Shown here: one piece after another, positions 1 to 8,687 of the stretch
Layout: every line of letters starts with the position of its first letter
How positions within the stretch are numbered: position 1 is the first letter of the stretch
From: Ardenticatenaceae bacterium
GTDB lineage: Bacteria; Chloroflexota; Anaerolineae; Promineifilales; Promineifilaceae
DNA length: 64,000 nucleotides
Direction: 5' to 3'
Assembly: GCA_030065875.1 (NCBI GenBank)
Contig: JASJCR010000009.1
Span: forward strand, 62,001-126,000
The notes under the pieces: generated by a model
The model's input: the letters and a program-made list of their open reading frames with translations, nothing else
Told to the model about the DNA's origin: nothing
Database searches by the model: none
Program-made: the position numbers and the translations under genes

Positions 1-61
1 AAAAGTAGCAGCCCGCGCTTTGACTACCTTCGTAACATTTAATATCCGACGAGGCAATCCG

Positions 62-1459
62 ATGCTCAACAAAATCCACGTTCCGGCCGACCCCACCCAT
101 CCATCCGACACCCCACCCGCGGCCATTGATGCCCTTTTTGACCAGCTGCAGGCCCAGGAAGTAAACCGTCTGGTGCTCTACTTCCACGGCGGGCTCAGCA
201 GCCGCGAGGCTGCCGAACAAACGGCCGACCGCTTGAGCGGCGAGCTGGCTGCCCACGGCCGGCATCTCGTCGGCTTTATCTGGGAGACCAGCCCCACAGA
301 AACCCTGAGCAGCATAATCGCTCGCCGCTTTAAGGTTCCCCTGATTGAAAAGGCGATCGCTCCGGTTCAGCGGTGGATTGAAAAAAGGCAGCTTTCCATG
401 CACGGTCCAGGCGTTTTGTCGGCCGCGGCCGGGCCGGAAGAACCATCGGCCAAACTCAGCGATGAAGAGGCCGCTGCCCTGGAAAAAGAGCTGCGGGACT
501 CGCTCGAAATCGAGCTGACCGGCGACTCTGAGTTTCAGCTGGCCCTGAATGAATCACTGACGACCCATGCGGCCGATCTCAATGCTGAAATTGCTGGTGA
601 GGCGCAGGAGTTGACTCCCAAGCCAGCTACCCTGGGGCTGGGCCAGGGATTTCTGGAGATCGTCAATGCGCTCGACATCAAGGGGAAAATCGCCCGGGCG
701 GGAATGCAGGTGATCGAGCGGCAATTGGCCGGCCGAGATCATGGATTAAAAGAAACGATTGTGGAGGAGCTGGTGCGGGAGTTTTCCGCCAACAAAATAC
801 GCGACCTGTGGGAAGATATGAAGGAGCGCGCCCTGGAGATGTGGCGCGCTGACCCGGCCGATGATCTGTCCAGCTATCCGGCGGCCTACTTTTTGCATCG
901 CCTGGCGGCGTGGCAGGCGCAGGAGCCGCAGCGCACCGTTGATCTCATCGGCCACAGCGCCGGTTCAATCGTGATTTGCCATCTTTTAGCGGCTGCCGCC
1001 TGGAAATATGAAGATGCCCTAACCTTTCGCGACGTGATTTTTCTTGCACCGGCCGTCACCATGGATCTGTTTTACGAAGAAATTGTCACCAAGCCGGAGC
1101 GCTACCGCCGACTGCGTCTTTTCACGATGAGTGACGAGAAGGAGCAAGAGGATTGTTTGCAGCTGGGGCAGGTGACGGTTTTTACCCGCTCCCTGCTTTA
1201 CGCCATCGCCGGAATTCTGGAAAACGAGCCCGACTTGCCCCTGGCCGGTATGTCCCGCTACCTGAGTGGAGAACCCCCTTTTGACAGCTACAAGCTGCTG
1301 CGAATTGGCAAATATCTGCGGGCGCCAGGTCAGAAACGGTTAATTGAATCGGTAACCCCGGATGGGGATCTGGATGCCCAGTGCTCCGCCATCACCCACG
1401 GGTCGTTTGATAACAATCGCCATACGCTGCGCAGCATTCGCATCATGCTGGGGCAGTAA
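62..1459 (+). CDS. alpha/beta hydrolase-fold protein, function unknown
   Basis: A 465-residue protein with a nucleophile-elbow motif GHSAGS at residues 297-302 (candidate catalytic Ser299). An early LVLYFHGG strand is typical of alpha/beta hydrolases. The ATG at 62 is chosen over a TTG at 20 because GAGG (51-54) lies 7 bases upstream. Between the first strand and the elbow is a long insert (about residues 85-280) rich in Glu, Leu and Ala that is probably helical. No signal peptide is visible, so a cytoplasmic place is likely. It converges on another serine-hydrolase gene with only 9 bases between stops. The substrate cannot be told; esterase or lipase-like activity is inferred from the fold only. 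Confidence 0.7.
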   Translation: MLNKIHVPADPTHPSDTPPAAIDALFDQLQAQEVNRLVLYFHGGLSSREAAEQTADRLSGELAAHGRHLVGFIWETSPTETLSSIIARRFKVPLIEKAIAPVQRWIEKRQLSMHGPGVLSAAAGPEEPSAKLSDEEAAALEKELRDSLEIELTGDSEFQLALNESLTTHAADLNAEIAGEAQELTPKPATLGLGQGFLEIVNALDIKGKIARAGMQVIERQLAGRDHGLKETIVEELVREFSANKIRDLWEDMKERALEMWRADPADDLSSYPAAYFLHRLAAWQAQEPQRTVDLIGHSAGSIVICHLLAAAAWKYEDALTFRDVIFLAPAVTMDLFYEEIVTKPERYRRLRLFTMSDEKEQEDCLQLGQVTVFTRSLLYAIAGILENEPDLPLAGMSRYLSGEPPFDSYKLLRIGKYLRAPGQKRLIESVTPDGDLDAQCSAITHGSFDNNRHTLRSIRIMLGQ

Positions 1460-1468
1460 TTGTCCGGA

Positions 1469-2731
1469 TTATTCCGTGCAATTTGCGGCCCAAAATTGAT
1501 TTCTACTCAGGGCACCAATATCGACATCATCCTGCGTTCTGATTCGAGACACGATCGTGTGCGAAATCCGGCGCAGCATTTCAAAGAACTGTTTGTCCCC
1601 AAAACCGGACCCGCTGTGCAAAACCCCCGAGCGTAGCTGGGTCTCCCTCACCGTATTATCTACATCTGAAGTCGGAGCATACCGCGGATAATAACCGATG
1701 ACGTCGATGTGATCACCCACGACGAGGGCCAGCAGCTCTTTTGAATTCTTGGAATTGGGGTTGATCAGTTGACGAGCGGTGTTGACGAGGCCATCGTTAA
1801 GCATCGGAGTAATCGTACGAAGCTTCGTGCATGGGTTATAGATCATCTTTGGTCCATAGAGGGACTCTTTGACGAGGGACACCGCAGCTTTGACCCATCC
1901 GGGATCGTCATAAGCGTCGTCAAACCCGCTGCCGGCCGTGTAGTCGTACATGCCCTTGAAGAACAGGTCCGGCCGGCGAGTCTTGGGCGGCCGGCCGCCA
2001 ACACTGTAGTTGGGGGTCTGTTTTCCGGCCATGGTCACGATGCTGCGCGTCAGAACTCTTAGGTCCGGATCCTGAACAAAATGATCGTGCACGGTCACGA
2101 GATGCTGCGGCCGTAAATCATCAACGAGGGTGCGCGAACGCAGCACGTTGAGCATATAGGCGGCCGCGCCGCCGGCATCAGTTATTGCCCCCACCATCGC
2201 TCCCAGCGCCATTTCATCGGCGTGGAGCGAAAAGGCCAGCCGGCTCATAATCATCGCCAGGCTGGGGCTTTTGTTGATCGCCCACACCGGGTGACGGAAG
2301 AAGCGCGCCAGAGGAGAGAGAGCCAGACAGGTGCCTGCGTGAGGGCTGGCGACAGTGATCACAGTCCGGATTTTTTGCCGTGTTTTGTGCCAGTCGAGCA
2401 CCGCCCACGAACTGTTCACATCAAGAGGTTTTTCGCCGGTAAGTAAATAGGCATCGACCCCGCCGGTACTGTGGCCGACCAGGTGAATACGCTCAACGGC
2501 CCCCAGTCGGTAGTCAATCTCCTGCAGCGTATGAAGGAGAGCGATTTGCCGGTTGGCCAGCGATTCGGTGGGGCATGTTTTGATGGGAATAACGGGAATG
2601 TCAAGGTCTACTTCCCCAGCCAGACAGCCGCGTAAGCCAGCCCCGACCCGATTGGCGAAATAGGGAAAGTGACCGATACGGTCAAAACCGAGAAAGCCGG
2701 GAATTAAAATGACGACGTCGCTGATAGTCAT
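1469..2731 (-). CDS. lipase/esterase-like alpha/beta hydrolase
   Basis: About 420 residues. It begins with a VVILIPGFLGFD strand-oxyanion segment and has a GHSTGG nucleophile elbow (Ser about residue 88), the pattern of triacylglycerol lipase-like hydrolases. A start at 2731 is preferred because GGAG lies 5 bases upstream; in-frame ATGs at 2734 and 2767 would add 1 or 12 residues. No export signal is evident. It is convergent with the hydrolase at 62-1459, and the two are not obviously paralogous outside the elbow. Candidate Asp and His triad residues lie in the C-terminal half but cannot be assigned by eye. The substrate is unknown. Confidence 0.7.
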   Translation of the reverse strand: MTISDVVILIPGFLGFDRIGHFPYFANRVGAGLRGCLAGEVDLDIPVIPIKTCPTESLANRQIALLHTLQEIDYRLGAVERIHLVGHSTGGVDAYLLTGEKPLDVNSSWAVLDWHKTRQKIRTVITVASPHAGTCLALSPLARFFRHPVWAINKSPSLAMIMSRLAFSLHADEMALGAMVGAITDAGGAAAYMLNVLRSRTLVDDLRPQHLVTVHDHFVQDPDLRVLTRSIVTMAGKQTPNYSVGGRPPKTRRPDLFFKGMYDYTAGSGFDDAYDDPGWVKAAVSLVKESLYGPKMIYNPCTKLRTITPMLNDGLVNTARQLINPNSKNSKELLALVVGDHIDVIGYYPRYAPTSDVDNTVRETQLRSGVLHSGSGFGDKQFFEMLRRISHTIVSRIRTQDDVDIGALSRNQFWAANCTE

Positions 2732-2960
2732 CATGGCTCCAATGCCAAAGTGGCCTAGAAAGATCATTCTGGGGGTTTTGGTTGTTTCCCTCTCCTTTAT
2801 GGAGGCTGGATGGGCGTGATGGATACCTCCCTTCCCAACCCCCTCAAGGAGGGAGGGGAAGTTGAACCTATATCATATACGATTCCAAACGGTCAACTTG
2901 ATACCATTTAACATCAAAAAAACGTGTCACTTGTCAAATTCCGCCAGACGAGCACGGCCT

Positions 2961-3470
2961 TTAATTCGCCGCGCGCCACTGCTTCAATAATTCAACAACC
3001 AAAATGCCGTTCGCTTCGCTGTAAATAAACTCGCCATTGGGAGTAAACAGAGGTTGGCTTTCTTCCGGCCGTTCGCTCCTCAACCAGGGAATAAACTCAC
3101 CCAAAATTTCTCTGACCGCCAGGCCGTCTTCGACAGACATCGTGGCTACGATTTTTTTGATGTGACCACTTGGGGTGAAGGTAAAAACCGAGGATGGATA
3201 ATAAAAATGATCCATGCCGACAGCCGTGGCCCAGTCATTTTTTTCACGCACTTCACAGGTTGCCGTTAAGTCATCGACGAGGCAGCTTTGAAAGGAAAGC
3301 TGGGCGTGGATTCCCCGGTCATATTCGTGGAGGGCCCGGATCTTATCCAAGTTAGACAGCGTTCCCAGACCTGCCATTTCAAAGACCGCATCCTGTGCGA
3401 AGAAGGCCATCGCAGCCTCAATGTCATAAGCGTTATGCGCTTTTTCATACCTCTTTATTTGATCAATCAT
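2961..3470 (-). CDS. NTF2/SnoaL-like protein
   Basis: 169 residues when started at 3470, where AAAGGA lies about 7 bases upstream; a longer frame from 3506 lacks such a site. The N-terminal segment (a helix, then NAYDIEAAMAFFAQDAVFEMAG) is the signature opening of the NTF2-like superfamily: a small alpha+beta cone used by SnoaL-type cyclases, ketosteroid isomerases and many orphan proteins. No catalytic pair can be assigned confidently. It stands alone, with the insertion sequence upstream of its 5' end. Role unknown. Confidence 0.65.
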   Translation of the reverse strand: MIDQIKRYEKAHNAYDIEAAMAFFAQDAVFEMAGLGTLSNLDKIRALHEYDRGIHAQLSFQSCLVDDLTATCEVREKNDWATAVGMDHFYYPSSVFTFTPSGHIKKIVATMSVEDGLAVREILGEFIPWLRSERPEESQPLFTPNGEFIYSEANGILVVELLKQWRAAN

Positions 3471-3720
3471 GTTGATTTCCTTTGCGTTTGGATACGCTGA
3501 GAACAAGGCTGGCTAGAAAAATTCACCCAAACCGCCATTTCAAATCAAAACCGTATTTTTATTTAAGCAAATGGGGAGATCGCCGGCTAGACCGCTAGCG
3601 ATACGGATGGAGATACAAGAGTGATACAGGGCGTGTAGGTTTTCTACCGAACCCCCACCTCAATCCTCCCCCACGGGGGAGGATGTCTGCCTTCCCTCTC
3701 GACGTTCATTTTTTTTGAGA

Positions 3721-3730
3721 AGATTAAGGT
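3721..3730. repeat. left target-site duplication of the IS
   Basis: AGATTAAGGT directly abuts the left terminal repeat and is repeated exactly at 5011-5020 after the right terminal repeat. Confidence 0.9.
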
Positions 3731-5010
3731 CTGATTGACTGACAAAACTTATTTTACATAAAGAAGGTACTTCAATGTTTTGAGATAAACTTGTTAAGAA
3801 CCACCAAAACAAGTTCAAACAAAGAAGTACCTTGACTAATCATAACACGCTCTTTTACAACATCATGAAGTTCGTCCATCGGGCAGGGGTTACATTTCCT
3901 GACCTGCGATTGTTTATCACCTTCGGTTGGGCCATCGTGGGTCTAATCATGAGTGGCAAGCCACATTTCAGCCATTGGCAACTCTATCGATCAGACGAGG
4001 CGAAGGCGGCCAGCAAGGAGAGGCAGTTTTCCCGCTGGCTCCATAATGAGAGACTTGACCCGCTGAAAATCTATCGTCACCTCGTTGAGTCGATGCTAAG
4101 AGAATGGCATGACCAGGCGCTGTATCTTGCTTTGGATACCAGCCAGTTGTGGAAACGGTTTGTCATCATCCGCGTCTCCCTTATCTATGGTGGTCGAGCG
4201 ATTCCGATGGGTTGGGTCGTGAGAGCCAGTGGTAGTGCCACGGTGCCACTGGCTGCTTATCAACGTCTTTTGGCTCAAATCAAGGGGCAGATTCCACCCA
4301 GTTGTCAAGTGACTCTGCTGGCAGATCGAGCGTTTGGCGAACTTGAGTTGCTCAAGGTACTCAAGCAGTTGGGATGGCACTATCGGATTCGCCTGAAAAG
4401 TAGCTATTGGGTTTTTAATGCCCATCACCAAGCGCGACAAGTCTCAGCGTTGATGCCAGTTGTTGGCCAAGGTCTCTTTATCCATGATGTGTGGATAACC
4501 AAAAGGCGATATGGACCGCTTTATCTGGCCTTGGCTCATGTCATCACGCCCAATGGTACGGAAAAATGGGCCATTGTGTCGGATGAACCGACCGGTCGTC
4601 AGACATTTGATGAATATGGTCTCCGATTTTGCATTGAAGAAAATTTTCTCGATGACAAATCGGCCGGTTTTAATTTGGAAGCGTCCGGGTTAGAAGATTC
4701 ACAAGCGTTATCCCGACTTTGCTTGATCATGGCCACCGCGACCATTTACTTGGTCTCTACTGGCAAAGCCATTGATGATATGGGTCAGCGACACTTGATC
4801 GATACCCACTGGTTCCGTGGGTTGAGCTATTTGCAAATTGGCTGGCGCTGGTGCAAAAAGGCGGTTTTTCAGCAAAAGTGGCTCCTCGATTTCATGTGGA
4901 TTAGGCCTGATCCTGATCCCGAACCAGCCATCGCCTCTATGACACAATTTTATCGACCGATGTATGAACTTCAGCATGTTGAATTTTTATGAGTTTTGTC
5001 AGTCAATCAG
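3731..5010 (+). mobile_element. complete IS4-family insertion sequence
   Basis: A 1280-bp element bounded by 20-bp terminal inverted repeats: left 3731-3750 (CTGATTGACTGACAAAACTT) and right 4991-5010, matching at 19 of 20 positions. It is flanked on both sides by the same 10-bp sequence AGATTAAGGT (3721-3730 and 5011-5020), a perfect target-site duplication. One transposase gene fills the element and its stop codon runs into the right repeat. Size, repeat type and duplication length fit the IS4 family. The perfect duplication and open transposase frame point to a recent insertion. It sits between genes and interrupts no visible coding sequence. Confidence 0.92.
3832..4992 (+). CDS. IS4-family DDE transposase
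   Basis: 386 residues from a TTG start at 3832. The DDE catalytic triad is recognisable: first Asp in ALDTSQLWKR, second Asp in LLADRAFGELELL, and Glu in the CIEENFLDDKSAGF segment. The last matches the Y-(2)-R-(3)-E-(6)-K type signature region of IS4 enzymes, with Lys in DDKSAG. An ATG at 3865 is an alternative start, but neither start has a strong ribosome site, which is common for transposases. The frame is intact across the element, so it may be active. Confidence 0.9.
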   Translation: MTNHNTLFYNIMKFVHRAGVTFPDLRLFITFGWAIVGLIMSGKPHFSHWQLYRSDEAKAASKERQFSRWLHNERLDPLKIYRHLVESMLREWHDQALYLALDTSQLWKRFVIIRVSLIYGGRAIPMGWVVRASGSATVPLAAYQRLLAQIKGQIPPSCQVTLLADRAFGELELLKVLKQLGWHYRIRLKSSYWVFNAHHQARQVSALMPVVGQGLFIHDVWITKRRYGPLYLALAHVITPNGTEKWAIVSDEPTGRQTFDEYGLRFCIEENFLDDKSAGFNLEASGLEDSQALSRLCLIMATATIYLVSTGKAIDDMGQRHLIDTHWFRGLSYLQIGWRWCKKAVFQQKWLLDFMWIRPDPDPEPAIASMTQFYRPMYELQHVEFL

Positions 5011-5020
5011 AGATTAAGGT
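5011..5020. repeat. right target-site duplication of the IS
   Basis: AGATTAAGGT, identical to 3721-3730. Joining the two flanks would restore the pre-insertion site just downstream of the glycerate kinase stop. Confidence 0.9.
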
Positions 5021-5036
5021 AGTAAAAAGGGTTAAC

Positions 5037-6368
5037 TTATGAATCAATCGTTTGGGGTGGATATTTCAAAATAAAGATCAGATCGTTGACGTTGGTCCCG
5101 GTTTGACCAGTGATGATTAAATCATCCGGCAGGTAACGGCTAAAGAAGTGAAAGCTGTTGTTGTTGGCTAACAATTCGGCCGGATCCCCACCCTGGGCTG
5201 CCGCAATCGTCACCGACCGGCCGCTGACGATCCCCCCGGCCGCTCCGGTAGGCCCATCATCCCCGTCGGTGGCCAGGGTGGCCACGATTACCCCTTCACC
5301 ATCCGCTTCTTCCAGGGCCAGAGCGGCCGCCAGAGCGATTTCTAAATTGCGCCCTCCCAGCCCATCGCCCCGTAGGGTGACGGTTGATTCACCTCCCAAA
5401 ACCCAGCAGCGGCCGGGCGTGGCCGAGCGGGCCAAGGCCGCCGCAAAGCGACCGATCTCCCGGGCTTCTCCTTCCAGATGCCAGGTAAGCATCTCCGCAT
5501 CAAAACCAAGCTCCCGCGCCTGGCGCACCGCCGCCTCACCGGCCAGTCGTACGTCTCCGACGATAACAGTTTCTCCTGGCCCGTTTTTACCGGACGTTTG
5601 CGGACTGAAGCGACGGGCCGACACCAGCTCAGCCAACCCAACCGGCATGGGAATCCCGTAGCGCTCTAGAACGGCCAGCGCGTCGGCCGCGTTTTGCTGG
5701 ATGGGGATTGTGGGGCCGCTGCCGATTTTGTCGAGTGGGTTGCCGACCACATCGCTTAAAATCAAGGTGAATATCCAAGCTGAACCGGCCGCTTCACGCA
5801 GACCACCTCCCTTAATTTGATCGAGCTGCTGCCGCACCGTGTTGAGTTCCTGAATGGTGCAGCCGCTGGCCAATAACTGCTCGTTAAGGGTTTGCCACTC
5901 GTCGAGAGGAAGCAGCGGCCGGGAGATCAGGGCGGATGCGCCACCGGAGATCAAAAACAGGAGCGTATCTTCCGGACCCAAGTCGGAGACCATTTCAAAT
6001 ACCAGCTTACCGGCCGTGACGCTGCTTTCATCAGCTACCGGGTGGGCGGCAAATAACACCTGAATTTTCGGATGAGCAATTGTGCCCTGCTGCCCTTTTT
6101 TACTCACGACTGCCCCGGAGTGGATGCGCTCTCCCAATACCTCGACCGCTGCGTGGGCCATCGGCAGGGCTGCTTTGCCGCAGGCGATGAGGATCAACCG
6201 ACCATTTGGTCCAATCTGAAGCGCCTGGTTATTGATTAAGAAGGTGCCGTTTTGGTCTGCGGGGGTTAAAACCCGTTTCACCGCCTGATACGGATCGGCC
6301 GCGTCGAGGGCGGCCTGTATAAGCTGATCGATGTGGTGTCGATGATGATTAAAATCACGTTTCATCAT
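5037..6368 (-). CDS. glycerate 2-kinase (DUF4147/MOFRL family)
   Basis: 443 residues. Family traits: an N-terminal DUF4147-type domain with LILIACGKAALPMA near residue 80, LLFLISGGASAL near 140, LNTVRQQLDQIKGGGL near 200, and a C-terminal MOFRL domain with GRNLEIALAAAL, ATDGDDGPTGAAGG and GTNVNDLIF. These enzymes phosphorylate D-glycerate with ATP to 2-phosphoglycerate, linking glyoxylate/serine-type C1 and C2 metabolism to glycolysis. The IS lies 27 bases past its stop. It follows the solute-binding protein on the same strand with a 50-base gap, so they may be co-transcribed. Length is normal for the family. Confidence 0.88.
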   Translation of the reverse strand: MMKRDFNHHRHHIDQLIQAALDAADPYQAVKRVLTPADQNGTFLINNQALQIGPNGRLILIACGKAALPMAHAAVEVLGERIHSGAVVSKKGQQGTIAHPKIQVLFAAHPVADESSVTAGKLVFEMVSDLGPEDTLLFLISGGASALISRPLLPLDEWQTLNEQLLASGCTIQELNTVRQQLDQIKGGGLREAAGSAWIFTLILSDVVGNPLDKIGSGPTIPIQQNAADALAVLERYGIPMPVGLAELVSARRFSPQTSGKNGPGETVIVGDVRLAGEAAVRQARELGFDAEMLTWHLEGEAREIGRFAAALARSATPGRCWVLGGESTVTLRGDGLGGRNLEIALAAALALEEADGEGVIVATLATDGDDGPTGAAGGIVSGRSVTIAAAQGGDPAELLANNNSFHFFSRYLPDDLIITGQTGTNVNDLIFILKYPPQTIDS

Positions 6369-6418
6369 AATTTTGACTATGGATTGACGATGATTAATCT
6401 ATAAAACAGCCCCTTTTT

Positions 6419-7744
6419 CTAGGGTACGGCACCGGCCGCGGTTCGGGCAATGTCTGGAATAACCGACTCCGGATTGCTGCTTGTCAGGAGCGTGCGAATC
6501 GCGGCGCTGAGCGCCTCAGTGACCGGGCCGCTGGCCGCCGTCGGATAGGCCATAGCCTGCTCTAGCTGGACCCTTAAAAAGTTTGTATAGCTGTCGATCG
6601 GCCAATTATCAAATGCGGTACGACGGGTTGGCAGCCCCAGCGTTTGATTCGACCACGCCCCCATATTCTCTGCGGTTGTGACGTGGTTGAGCAGGTCAAC
6701 CGCCAGCTGCTGTCGCTGTGTATCAGCCGTTGAAACCACCCACACCCACCCCTTGACCTGGGCGGGAATCGCCTCTTGTGGACCGGGTATGGCCGCAAAA
6801 CCGGCGCTGCCAGCCTGATCGACCTGCAGCCGGTAAAGATCGCTGCTGGTGATAATCATGTTGGCTGATCCGCTGAGGTATTGATCCCAACTGGCGGTTT
6901 GGGTTGTCAGCCCGCCGCTTGTTGAATCGATTATGCCTGCCGCCATCGCCGCCTGTAATTTGGTCAATGCTTGCTGTAAAGGCGCTTCTTCTAACTGAAT
7001 GTTTCCAGTTTCATCTCGCAAGGTGCCGCCTTCAGCCAGGTAAAGCTGCAGCAGCAAATCCGCCCCATCTGTCCCGCTTCCAGCAAATACGAATTGGGCT
7101 GGGAGCGTTACAAAATCGTCCCATGCGGGTGGTATCGTTTGGGTGATCGCTTCCTGGCTGTAAATGACGTGATTGAGGTCGGAGAATCCCTGCGGATATC
7201 CATAAAAATCCTCCCCGACGCGGCTGATTGTTTGACCGGCCGGAAACAAATCTCCAAATGCGCTTTCCTCGATCAGCGGTGTCAGCGGGTAAACATAGCC
7301 GCGATTGACAAATTCTGGCAGCAGGCTAAAGGGAATCAAGGTTAAATCCGGAAGAATCGAAGGGGCAACATCTTGCCCGGTTTCAAGATAGCTCTGAATG
7401 CTCCCCGGTCCGCTGGCCGCCTTTCGTTCGACGACTAAGGTCTCGCTGGCTTGATTTCCCGCAAAGTTATACAGCTGCTCTTCGAGGACATCCAATCCAT
7501 TGGCGTCGATCACCAGCCACACGATCAGCGGCCGGGGTGGCGCTGGTGTGGGGGTAGCTGGAGGAGGAATTGTCTCACCACTTTCTCCCAATTCCGGCGG
7601 AAGTTCAGTAATTTGTACGTTGGCTCCCGGTGTGGGCGTTGTATCCGAGCCGTTACCCTGAAATGGCTCCAATAGGGAACAGCCGGCGACGAGCAGGGTG
7701 GCCCAAAAAGCCAGGAGGGACAGTAAAACCGTTCGATATCGCAT
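6419..7744 (-). CDS. extracellular solute-binding lipoprotein (family 1-like)
   Basis: 441 residues from the ATG at 7744 (a TTG two codons earlier is possible). It opens with a positively charged n-region, a hydrophobic stretch and a lipobox LVAGC, so it should be lipidated and anchored outside the membrane. A Thr/Pro-rich spacer (about residues 30-70) follows, then an ABC sugar-type binding fold (DFVTLP, GTDGADLLLQLYLAEGG, AAIPGP and GWVWVVSTADTQRQQLAVDLL). No permease or ATPase gene is nearby, so it may borrow a transporter encoded elsewhere or act as a sensor. It is divergent from the GntR gene. The ligand is unknown. Confidence 0.8.
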   Translation of the reverse strand: MRYRTVLLSLLAFWATLLVAGCSLLEPFQGNGSDTTPTPGANVQITELPPELGESGETIPPPATPTPAPPRPLIVWLVIDANGLDVLEEQLYNFAGNQASETLVVERKAASGPGSIQSYLETGQDVAPSILPDLTLIPFSLLPEFVNRGYVYPLTPLIEESAFGDLFPAGQTISRVGEDFYGYPQGFSDLNHVIYSQEAITQTIPPAWDDFVTLPAQFVFAGSGTDGADLLLQLYLAEGGTLRDETGNIQLEEAPLQQALTKLQAAMAAGIIDSTSGGLTTQTASWDQYLSGSANMIITSSDLYRLQVDQAGSAGFAAIPGPQEAIPAQVKGWVWVVSTADTQRQQLAVDLLNHVTTAENMGAWSNQTLGLPTRRTAFDNWPIDSYTNFLRVQLEQAMAYPTAASGPVTEALSAAIRTLLTSSNPESVIPDIARTAAGAVP

Positions 7745-7851
7745 GCGCAAAGTATAGACGAATCAGGGAAGGAAACAATAGTAGTCGGTGAACTTTGGTG
7801 GCCAAAGCTTGACATAAAATTAAGACGGTCCCCTTTATCCACGCCCAATTT

Positions 7852-7868
7852 TTGTACACAACGTACAA
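7852..7868. promoter_or_regulatory. candidate GntR operator palindrome
   Basis: TTGTAC-ACAAC-GTACAA is a perfect 6-bp-arm inverted repeat with a 5-base centre, lying between the divergent solute-binding protein and GntR genes, 80 bases upstream of the GntR start. FCD-type GntR proteins commonly bind short palindromes containing TTGTA or GTACAA-like arms. Assignment to this regulator is inference. Confidence 0.5.
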
Positions 7869-7923
7869 TTTTTTGGGTTGCTCCAATAAGTTGGGCTATG
7901 CTACCATATATTCTGCGGTTTAA

Positions 7924-7940
7924 ATATATACCTGATATAT
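7924..7940. promoter_or_regulatory. AT-rich palindrome next to the gntR start
   Basis: ATATAT-ACCTG-ATATAT has the same geometry (6-bp arms, 5-base centre) as the palindrome at 7852 and ends 7 bases before the start codon. Its arms are low-complexity AT, so it is a weak candidate for an autoregulatory site. Confidence 0.25.
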
Positions 7941-7947
7941 CACCACG

Positions 7948-8619
7948 ATGGCCGAATTTGAATCCCCCCAATCTCGTAGTCAACAGGCGTATGAACTGAT
8001 CCGTCAGCGCATCGTGACCCTGGCTCTGCCGCCGGGTGACGTGCTCGACGAGGGCAAATTAAAAGATGATCTCAACATCGGCCGTACACCGATTCGGGAA
8101 GCCCTTCAGCGCCTCTCGCGTGAAAAATTAGTGACGATTGTGCCCCGTCGCGGCATGTTTGTGGCTGAAATCGGTCTGGCAGATTTGCAGCGAATCGTGG
8201 AGGTGCGGCTTGAACTTGAAGCAAAAGCGGCTCGACTGGCCGCTCAGCGAGGTCAACCGCATCATTGGCAGGCGATGCAGGACGCACTTGATAAGGTGTC
8301 TGCTGATGAAACCTCTTATGATCGCCTCATTGAAGCAGATGAAAAATTTCACCGGCTGATTTATCAGGCGGCCGATAACCCCTTTTTAGAAGACACGCTG
8401 CTTATGTATTTCACCCTTAGCTTGCGGTTGTGGCACTTTACCCTGAGTCGCGTTGGTGAGATGCGGTCGGTAGTTAACGAACATCGCTACATTCTCGCGG
8501 TCTTGCGGGAAAGAGATGGGGATGAAGCTGCCCGCTTGATGGCTCATCACGTGCTGCGCTTTCAGGAAGAAATCCAGCGAGTGATGTTGAATGTGGACAT
8601 ATTGAACACCAGTAATTAG
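7948..8619 (+). CDS. GntR/FadR-family transcriptional regulator (FCD domain)
   Basis: 223 residues. The N-terminal winged helix (about 10-75) shows YELIRQRIVTLALPPGDVLDE and the recognition stretch NIGRTPIREALQRLSREKLV, followed by a wing ending VPRRGMFVAE, the hallmark of GntR proteins. The C-terminal FCD domain (about 85-215) has the metal-ligand pattern with EADEKFHRLIY and later EHRYILAVLRERDGDEAARLMAHHV. It lies 68 bases before the methyltransferase and on the same strand, so it most likely controls the methyl-group cluster in response to a small carboxylate or betaine-type ligand (inference). No strong ribosome site precedes the ATG. Confidence 0.9.
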   Translation: MAEFESPQSRSQQAYELIRQRIVTLALPPGDVLDEGKLKDDLNIGRTPIREALQRLSREKLVTIVPRRGMFVAEIGLADLQRIVEVRLELEAKAARLAAQRGQPHHWQAMQDALDKVSADETSYDRLIEADEKFHRLIYQAADNPFLEDTLLMYFTLSLRLWHFTLSRVGEMRSVVNEHRYILAVLRERDGDEAARLMAHHVLRFQEEIQRVMLNVDILNTSN

Positions 8620-8687
8620 CAATGATCTGTGGCCGTTTTTAAATTTTCGGAATTCACTTAATATGATCGCTTTTTAGGAGAAATCCC

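Noticed and set aside
2768..2960. tRNA-like or terminator element in the gap before the hydrolase
   Set aside because: The segment has repeat fragments and an AAGTTGA/TCAACTT inverted pair, but no cloverleaf and no U-tract placed after a stem.
8620..8687. Cobalamin riboswitch before the methyltransferase
   Set aside because: The gap is only 68 bases and has no B12-box sequence; none was seen before RACo or the corrinoid gene either.
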